The notes under the pieces: model-generated | Databases searched by the model: none | Seen by the model: the letters and a program-made list of their open reading frames with translations, nothing else | Told to the model about the DNA's origin: nothing | In this document: one piece after another, positions 57,336-64,000 of the stretch | Position numbering within the stretch: position 1 is the stretch's first letter | Layout: every line of letters starts with the position of its first letter | Translations under genes and position numbers: made by a program | NCBI RefSeq assembly: GCF_963583255.1 | Contig: NC_084808.1 | Coordinates: forward strand, 8,269,501 to 8,333,500 | Length of the DNA: 64,000 nucleotides | Origin: Pyrus communis | Taxonomy: Eukaryota; Streptophyta; Magnoliopsida; Rosales; Rosaceae | Direction of reading: 5' to 3'

Positions 57336-59015
57336 AATACCCCCACACTTATCTTTTGCTAGTCCTCGAGCAAAACAAAACAACAAAAGAACACGAAACT
57401 AGACAAAACGAACAAAACACCACCTACACCTTCCAACAATCGTCTTACGGATTTCCAATGCACATGACAAGTTAAAAATCATTATTCCCACAGATTTTAG
57501 CCATCTTTACACTTAAATACATTCTTAATCATAGTCACCACATACTAGTTCACAATTAAGCATTTAAAACCATGATTTGAATGTAGTAACATGCCTTAGA
57601 GAATTTCCTCAATTCCTTACTAGAATGCACTCTATTTTCACACAGATTTTCTGACTACACACCCTACACTTGTTATATGTGAGAGATTGATGTGAACATG
57701 AAAGACTAGTATCTCACATATGTTATAACAAAGAAAGCATTTTCTGGATTTACGATAATGACATGAATATGATCTCATGAATGGAATGCTACTACTTAGA
57801 ATGAGAACCAGTGATTCCATAAGCTCATACCAAATTCAAACTCCACAAATTGAACACATAACATCAAGATAGAAGTTGAGGGTTGTAACGGGGCTAAGGG
57901 TAATGGTTTAACAAAGAGAGGTAAAGTAAAACAAAGGTTCTTAAAGCAATAGTGAGCAAAGTATTGAATTAGGCACTCAGAATTCCCTTTAGAACGCAGA
58001 AGTCAACTTTGAACACCCAAGGGGAAGTCACACAAAACTTAGGGCCATATTCAAACTTTTTGGGCCCTTTCTTCAACAATCACACTTGTGAGTCCATTCT
58101 CACTTATTTTCATTCTTTTTCTTTCTTTTTCCCGTGCCTCCTTTAAGACTTAGGCACATACATACACACAAAAATCCCTTCCCCCACACTTATTTTCTGC
58201 AACATATTAATCAAAAGGAATTCATTTAAGTCATGCTCACTATACTTCAAGAACAAGGGTATAGGAAAGTCCTACTCTAGGCTAGGTAAGGGGTGATGTG
58301 GTTAACAAAGAAAATAGGCTGAAAAGGCTCAAAAGGGTTAAAACTTACAACAAATAAGAAATATGAAAAGGGATAGGCTTTTTGGCTTTGGCTTGACTAA
58401 CAACTTCATCTTATTGTATGTTATGCAAACAATATCATGCTTTGAATGAAACGGATATAAGTTCTAGCATTTAGTTCTATTATGATACAATTGCATTCTA
58501 AGTAGCAACCAAGCAAGGAATAATGAGATCATGCAACAACTTTAGAAAACAAAGAATCACAGAAAATAACTCTCCAAAGAAGGTAATAGCTCGAGTCTCA
58601 CAGGGTTGTAGCGTTTGTTTGAGTTCCTTCCTTCAAGCATGTTGCAAAAACGAATTTTTCTTTTATGATTGCATGTGAAGTTATGCATTATAACCATAAC
58701 CAAGCATATACCAAGAGTAAATCAAACTTTTCTCCATGTTTATAACTCTTTTTAACAGTCATGCAATTACAAACCAAATCCTTATCATTGTGTTGGAAGG
58801 TACCCTAAGACACAAACACACAAAAACGACTCAAAACACTCTTTTTAGGCTTTTCAAAACATGTTTTTCAAATTTTTATGTGATTTTCGGATTTATAAAA
58901 ACAAAACATACTAAAACACTCTAAAACATCTTAAAAACACCTTAAAACAGCCAGGAACAACATTTGAAGTTATGGGTGATAAAATCCCACGAATTTGCAT
59001 TAACAACATTAGTTA
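57336..59015 (-). other. E5 region between terminal and internal polypurine tracts
   Basis: PPT GATAAGTGTGGGGGTATT (minus) directly next to the LTR. The rest is colinear with 8624-10267 of E1. No gene. Confidence 0.6.
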
Positions 59016-59030
59016 CCCCCCCACACTTAA
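59016..59030 (-). promoter_or_regulatory. internal polypurine tract of E5
   Basis: TTAAGTGTGGGGGGG on minus, 1.69 kb from the 3' LTR. Confidence 0.5.
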
Positions 59031-59159
59031 ATCAAACATTGTCCTCAATGTTTTAAGCATAGATTCACACAAAGCATAAGTAAACACACAAAAAGCACTT
59101 AAACATATTAAACATGGCAGAATGTAATTAACAAAGAGAAGAGTTTAGGGACGCAAATC

Positions 59160-60298
59160 TGGTTATGGAGTGTAAATTCCCTCTTCTCCTTGGTGATTGC
59201 ATTGAGGCTTTGATCTTTGTGATTCCACAGGCTCATTCTTGAACTGGTTTCCTCCCATCGTTGATTTTCCTTTGTGCTACTCTTGAACTGGGCAGCAGGA
59301 TTCTTTTAGTCTCCCCTGGAGGTCTGAGCTTTCCCCTTTTATCTGTTTCTTTGTTCAATCTTTGCAGGAGTGGTCCCTTCTCTGGAAGTGTATCAACCGT
59401 TGAAGATGACTACTCGAGAGCAACGCTAGGTAAGCAATCAGGAATAAATTCCAGGCAGTCGGATCCAGATCGGAACACTGACTCCAAGTGCCGGCTGATT
59501 GCTTCTTTCACTTTGCCATGCGAGTAAGAACAAGGACAAAGAAAAAGATAGGGAAAGAGCATGATATGAGATACTTTTGCTTTTGACCTTGATGATATGA
59601 GATACCTTTGCTTTTGAAGAAGCGGTGAACGAATCAGCACACTTCAATCCGCCATTTCCTCCTGGGTCATCTGTACTCCAGGCATCTGGTATCATCTTTG
59701 GGGAAGAAGAAAGAATTGAGTATTTCGAAAGGCTTTGCTGGGAGTGCACCCTCAGAGGTGAGGGAGAGTTGGGCATTTTCTTCAGGTTTGCCTTGCCATA
59801 AAAGACGAAGGTCGACATATATAGAGATAATATCAAGTGGTGGTATTGTTCTTTTACCCGTGTCGACAAACGTCTCTTCGATTTCTGAACGGACGCCTCT
59901 TCGATTTCTGCACGACGCCCCTTCGATTTCTGAACGACACGTAGTAGTGCGTACGCGGCTCTGTCTGAGCTCTTTTGACAAAGTCGCACGCGGTTTCTGA
60001 AAAGCAGAGAAAGCGTCGCCGAAATTTACGCTTGTCGGCAAAAGTGTAGCTGCGATGATGTCCTCCACGTGAACTTTTGACAAAGTTGGACACGTCTTCT
60101 GAAAAGCCGAGAAAGCGTCGCCAAAATTATGCCGGAAATTCCGGCTTTTTGAATCGGTGGACGCGTCGCCTTGGCTTCTTATAGATGTATCGATCACCGC
60201 AACGAACACACTCTGAAGATTTCCCATTCTTTGAAAATCGACTCCGGCCCTTTGAGAATTAACTCCATCGACCCCATCTCTTTGAAAACTTTTGAAAA
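59160..60298. promoter_or_regulatory. E5 cassette upstream region of the antisense ORF
   Basis: TATA-like CTCTATATATGTCGACC on minus at 59811-59827. Repeats of GAAAAGC.GAGAAAGCGTCGCC near 60000-60022 and 60098-60122 match the repeats in E1. A plus-strand CTTCTTATAGATGTATCG at about 60173-60191, 110 bp before the ATG, is a possible core promoter for the antisense gene. The overlapping minus-strand frame 59438-59989 is probably not coding. Confidence 0.4.
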
Positions 60299-60982
60299 AT
60301 GGCAAACCCATCGAACCTTAGCTTAGATTTGAGTCTCAGCAGCGATCCGGTTGCGCCCCGTCAAGGTAATGTATGGCGTCCTTCTTTTTTATCTTCTAAC
60401 GGTCTTCTTACAGGTGAAGACTCCGTGATGCAGGACGCCACAACAGCTACAATAGTAGCTAGAAACCTCCTTACTCCAAAAGATAGTAGGCTGTTGTCAG
60501 GACGGTCCGATGAGTTGGCCGTTCAAGAGTCCCTCGCACTTAGTGTTCAGTGTGCGAGTTCTGTGTCCAACATGGGCCAACGCCTGCTTGCCCGCTCCCG
60601 TCAGGTGGAATCATTAATGGCAGAGGTGGAAAGTCTTAAGCAAGAGATCAAACTGCTTAAGTACGAGAATAGAAGTTTGCATGTGCTTGCAAACAACTAT
60701 TCGACGGGCATGAAGAGGAAGCTTGATGAGCTGCAAGAATCCAATGGTCGCATGCAAAGTGACCGTCAAAGTGACCGTCAAAGGCTTGCGGCTTACTTCC
60801 AGAGGCATATTTTTCCTGGGTCATCCAGCGCTTGGCCAAGTATTGAGGCTTGGAATGCTCTAGCTCCGATGCCTTCCGCTCCAATGGCTTCCGCTCCGAT
60901 GTCTTCGGCTCCGATGCCTTCCGCTCCGATGCCTTCCGCTCCGATGCCTCGTAGTGGGGCTTCACGTAAACAACCTTTGTGA
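60299..60982 (+). CDS. antisense coiled-coil protein of E5 (unknown family), intact
   Basis: A 227-codon frame opposite to the element's gag, from MANPSNLSLDLSLSSD to GASRKQPL. Parts: N-terminal SNLSLDLSLSSDPVAP; middle SRLLSGRSDELAVQESLAL and SNMGQRLLARSRQVESL; predicted coiled coil about residues 100-135 (MAEVESLKQEIKLLKYEN); LHVLANNYSTGMKRKLDEL; a doubled DRQSDRQ; FQRHIFPGSSSAW; then seven Ala-Pro-Met units (variants of APMPS) at about residues 183-217. No signal peptide, membrane segment or catalytic motif seen. It is the only long intact ORF in this young element and is related to 6608-7228 and 53272-53940. A structural or DNA/RNA-associated role is possible but unproven; chance retention in a recent copy is the alternative. 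Confidence 0.7.
   Translation: MANPSNLSLDLSLSSDPVAPRQGNVWRPSFLSSNGLLTGEDSVMQDATTATIVARNLLTPKDSRLLSGRSDELAVQESLALSVQCASSVSNMGQRLLARSRQVESLMAEVESLKQEIKLLKYENRSLHVLANNYSTGMKRKLDELQESNGRMQSDRQSDRQRLAAYFQRHIFPGSSSAWPSIEAWNALAPMPSAPMASAPMSSAPMPSAPMPSAPMPRSGASRKQPL
60866..60955 (+). repeat. 15 bp coding minisatellite (Ala-Pro-Met repeats)
   Basis: Tandem units close to CTCCGATGCCTTCCG, six to seven copies, all in frame within the antisense ORF. E1 lacks this array at the same place. Confidence 0.9.
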
Positions 60983-61007
60983 AGCTCCACTTTCTCCATG
61001 TTTAGTA

Positions 61008-61009
<2 letters not shown>

Positions 61010-61041
<32 letters not shown>
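61010..61041 (+). repeat. poly-T (32) after the antisense ORF
   Basis: Uninterrupted T run 28 bp after the stop codon. It could be the trace of a 3' end or a slippage tract. Confidence 0.9.
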
Positions 61042-61044
<3 letters not shown>

Positions 61045-61251
61045 CAAATCAAAATCAAATCAAACGGCATGGAATTGGTCCTTGAATGGAAGGTGATACT
61101 TGAAGTGAACCGGCATTGGTTTGAATTCTAGTGTAGGTGCCTGATTCATAAAAAACAGCAAGTTAGTATAAAATGTAATGGAATTTGGAAAAGATGACTT
61201 ACTTGTTTTGTCCGTCAAGAACTCAATGACAAACACCACTCCCTTGAAAGT

Positions 61252-62109
61252 TTAAGGGATATTGGACTTGGCCAGATTGCATGTGATGGTTATGACTTGT
61301 CCAATGTCATCAAATTCAACTTCTTTGGGTTTTGTGGTTTCAAGAACGTCCTCTTTGATGAATTCATGACATTCCCTACTTTTCACCTTTGGAAGGTCTT
61401 TTTCACCTTCTTCTTCCTTGGAAGTCATGAATCTGCAAGGAATAGGGATACTTGTTGGAACGGGGTTAAAAATAATGAAATTTGGAACAACCATACCTGA
61501 ATTAGATGGCATAGGAGCAATAGGTGCCTCCGGTAAAGGTGTTCCCACCCTTGCCGTGGGTTGGGTGTATTCCTCTTCCTTGTAATTTGATTTTGATCGT
61601 TGAGGGTCCGTTCCAACCTCCTTGTCACATCTCAACATGATTTCCTTGGCAGTTTCAAATTCTTCCTTTGGATTTGCAATGGTTGAACTAGGGAGTTCGC
61701 CTTGGCCGCAAATTTGTTCTACAAACTCCTCTATCTGCCCAATTTGCTTTTCCAAGTAGTCCAACCTTTTGTCTTGATTTTCCCTCTCTTTGTTTTGAAG
61801 TTGGAGTCCCTGCGTCAAAGTAGTAAGTAATTGAACAATCTTATCATTATCACTTGAATTACCTACATTGCTTTGGGCAGGTTGTGGTGGCTGCATAGGC
61901 GTTGAATAGAATTCATCATATGGCTGCCAATATCCTTCTTCTTGAACATTTTGAGGTTCCCACCACATAGAGTTTGAATGATCACTCCAATCTGAATTGT
62001 AAGTATTGGAAAACATGTTATTCCTTGATTGAAGATCAAATGCACAAACGCTTTGCATTTGGGACCTTTCCATGAGCTGTGACAAAAGAGAAGCATTATC
62101 AAGTGCCAT
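61252..62109 (-). pseudogene. E5 gag remnant
   Basis: A 285-codon open frame starting MALDNASLLSQLMERSQMQS. It lacks the capsid N-terminus and the CCHC knuckle (only CAFDLQS near the start). It retains diverged gag boxes: NTYNSDWSDHSNSMWWEP (from NTYNPGWRDHPNFKWRDP in E1), DNDKIVQLLTTLTQ, KQIGQIEEFVEQI and QGELPSSTIANPKEEFE. Ends in TITCNLAKSNIP. After it, PTLEFKPMPVHFKY (about 61137-61096) corresponds to the PR-RT linker of E1, so protease and most of the linker are gone. The frame is open but cannot make a working Gag. Confidence 0.75.
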
Positions 62110-62246
62110 GTTATGCTTTTCTAGTACTTGAATTCAATAAACAAAACACAAATCACAAACTAAAACTAAAATATATATAACAGAGACGAAAACTAAAACT
62201 AATAAGAAAACGAAAATAACAATCCAAAGGATTAGCAAAGTTGCTA

Positions 62247-62265
62247 ATCCCCGGCAACGGCGCCA
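62247..62265 (-). promoter_or_regulatory. E5 primer binding site (tRNA-Asp type)
   Basis: Reverse complement of TGGCGCCGTTGCCGGGGAT, five bases from the LTR end. Confidence 0.92.
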
Positions 62266-62270
62266 AAATT

Positions 62271-64000
62271 TGATGCGAGAATTATACGCACACAAATTAA
62301 ACCCTCTTTTTGTCAATTGTAGTATAAGTATAAGTAGGGATCGTTCTAGACCGGGGATTAGGAGGGATTGTTAACCACTTGGATTTGACTCAAAAACGTA
62401 AAAACGCAATATAAAACACTAAACTAGACTCAAAGAAAGTAAAACTAAACTTTAAAACTCTAAAACAAACCAAAAGACTCAAACAGTACCCAAAGTACTC
62501 GAAACTGCCTTAAAATCACTTTCTGGGCAGTTTTGAGCACCTTGAGTACTTTGGACGAATTTGGGAAACAAAATGAATCAAAACACTCATAAACACAAAC
62601 TAAATGTATTTCTAACTATTCTAACACTTTAAAACACTAAGACAAACCAAAAGACTCAAACATCACCCAAAACACTCAAAACTGCCTTAAAATCACTTTC
62701 TGGGCAGTTTTGAGCACTTTGGTGAATTTGGACGAATTTGTGTAACAAAATGAATCAAAACTCTTATAAACACAAACTAAGACACTTTCTAACTAAATTA
62801 GACAATAAAGTAAAGGGGGATTTAGGTTTTAACGAAATTAAATAAAATGCATAGATTACAATTTAAAACAGAATGTAAATATGAAATAGATGGAATTGAA
62901 TGGAATGAAGGCTAGCTAAAGGGTTCATCTCCACACATGTTATACTTGCATAATAAAATGATTTCCAATTGCATTTCAATAAACTATGATGCTCAACACC
63001 CCAAGTTAACCGTGATGCACTAATTAACCTTCAAATCTTCCTAACGTTATTGAATTGGATGATGCATGCGACAATTCAAAACATTCCCCACAAGTCCTCA
63101 ACATGAATGCATAGAAGAGGTACAAGCAAGAATCATTACGCTCTATGAAAATTATAAGTGTTGACGAGGCATTCGTTACTATGATTGCATGAAACTTATG
63201 CCAAGAATTCGTTTAACGCGATTGTTTATAAGCAACCTCCACTACTTGTGAATATAAGTTCGTAACTATTAGGTGAAACTCACTTATATTCTAGCGTCAT
63301 ATTCATGCATGAAAATTAAGCGTGCACTCTCAATAAACATACATAAATAAGTTATCAATCAAACGGTTAAACAAATTGAATCCACAACTTATGAAACGCA
63401 ATTAGAAGTAATCAAATCAAAATGCAAGCATAAACATATATTTCGAATCACCCCCTAACCAAGGGGGGTTTAGTTCCTCATGGTACAAAACAAAGAGAAT
63501 TGAAATTAAACATTGAAATCAAAGAAACACCTAAACATTCCAACAACTCAAAATTGAATTGTATGAACGTTTAGGCACTCTTATCTTCCTCTTCGTTGTA
63601 GCACAAGGTCTAAGGATAGTTTGATGGTGTGAATGGTTTGGGGAGTGGTTGGAGTGGCTGCAATGGAGGAGAAAAGTGTTTTGGTGGCTGCTGCAAGGGT
63701 GTGGAGAGGTTTTGACGAATTTCTGGAATATGGAAGAGTGAATGAGAATGAATCAATGTTGTGTGAAGTGTGTATGGTTTTTATAGGGAGATGAATGGAT
63801 GGGAGAGGGAACATGACAGCTAGGTTAAGTGAATGCATGTGCAAAACAGCTAGGATGGCTGAAATTGTAAGGGGAATGCATGTGCAATGTTGGAAATCTG
63901 ATGGGAGAAAGGTGGATGCATGTGTTGGCTGATTTAAAGAATGTGAGGGAATGATGAAAGGGGAAACATGACAGCTAGGTTATGATGATGAGTGCATGTG
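62271..64000 (-). repeat. E5 5' LTR (first 1730 bp from its inner end; truncated by window)
   Basis: Aligns without gaps to 55312-57041 with two substitutions. Confidence 0.95.

Larger units (their letters stand above)
55312..64000 (-). mobile_element. E5: young non-autonomous Athila-like element, pol deleted (continues beyond window)
   Basis: Minus order: 5' LTR (>64000-62271), PBS (62265-62247), gag remnant (62109-61252), a short piece of PR-RT linker (about 61140-61062), antisense cassette (60982 down to about 59160), internal polypurine tract, PPT, 3' LTR (57335-55312). No RT, RNase H or integrase. The 5' LTR should end at 64294. The two LTRs differ at only 2 of 1730 comparable positions (55320 A against G at 62279, and a C/T at about 55892/62851), so it moved recently with enzymes supplied by another copy. 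GAGCA (55307-55311) is the presumed target duplication. Confidence 0.92.

Noticed and set aside
61141..61202. Possible intron in E5 between gag remnant and PR-RT linker (GTAAGT ... TCAG on minus)
   Set aside because: About 62 nt, short for a plant intron, and no open product depends on it. Ogre/Tat elements do have introns here, so it deserves only a note.

Overview
The window is eudicot plant nuclear DNA, most likely Rosaceae (apple/pear-like repeat families; a low-to-moderate confidence guess). It is an intergenic nest of transposable elements with a few decayed gene pieces. No tRNA or rRNA gene, CRISPR array or bacterial-type operon was seen. The dominant family is a long-LTR Ty3/gypsy retrotransposon of Athila type: primer site matching tRNA-Asp, LTRs of 2.0-2.5 kb running TGAT...ATCA, and a long non-pol region between integrase and 3' LTR.

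Layout. (1) 1-12835: element E1 (+), with a truncated 5' LTR, PBS, gag-pol broken by one stop at 5128, an antisense coiled-coil ORF, an internal polypurine tract, PPT and 3' LTR. (2) 12836-14900: copia-like and gypsy gag remnants. (3) 15110-15177 and 30771-30888: two exons of an EG45/expansin-like gene on the minus strand in compatible phase. Between them lie an RPA1-like pseudogene (16180-19287, minus) and a complete PIF/Harbinger transposon (20226-29395, TSD TAA). The transposon has a SANT/Myb ORF1 and a DDE transposase, both broken, and a truncated Athila-like element E2 (21744-26516) inside ORF1. (4) 31376-36370: a MITE, an LTR with 3' internal region of another gypsy-like element, and inside it a clean solo LTR (33043-35277, TSD AAAAC). 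(5) 37996-50137: element E3 (minus) without a 5' LTR, bordered by a 299 bp duplication of host DNA and carrying a one-LTR fragment E4. (6) 51690-55306: copia pol remnant followed by a decayed copy of the antisense-ORF cassette. (7) 55312 to window end: E5 (minus), a very young non-autonomous element. Its two LTRs differ at 2 of 1730 comparable positions; it has lost nearly all of pol but keeps an intact 227-codon antisense ORF.

The strongest candidates for something undescribed are the antisense-ORF cassette, seen in three contexts with a conserved TATA-bearing upstream region, and a recurrent class of one-LTR half-elements. E2, E3 and E4 each have one clean LTR end and one microhomology-like junction, with 45 bp host duplication, 299 bp host duplication and about 95 bp host deletion respectively. 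A second polypurine tract about 1.69 kb inside the 3' LTR is conserved in E1, E3 and E5.
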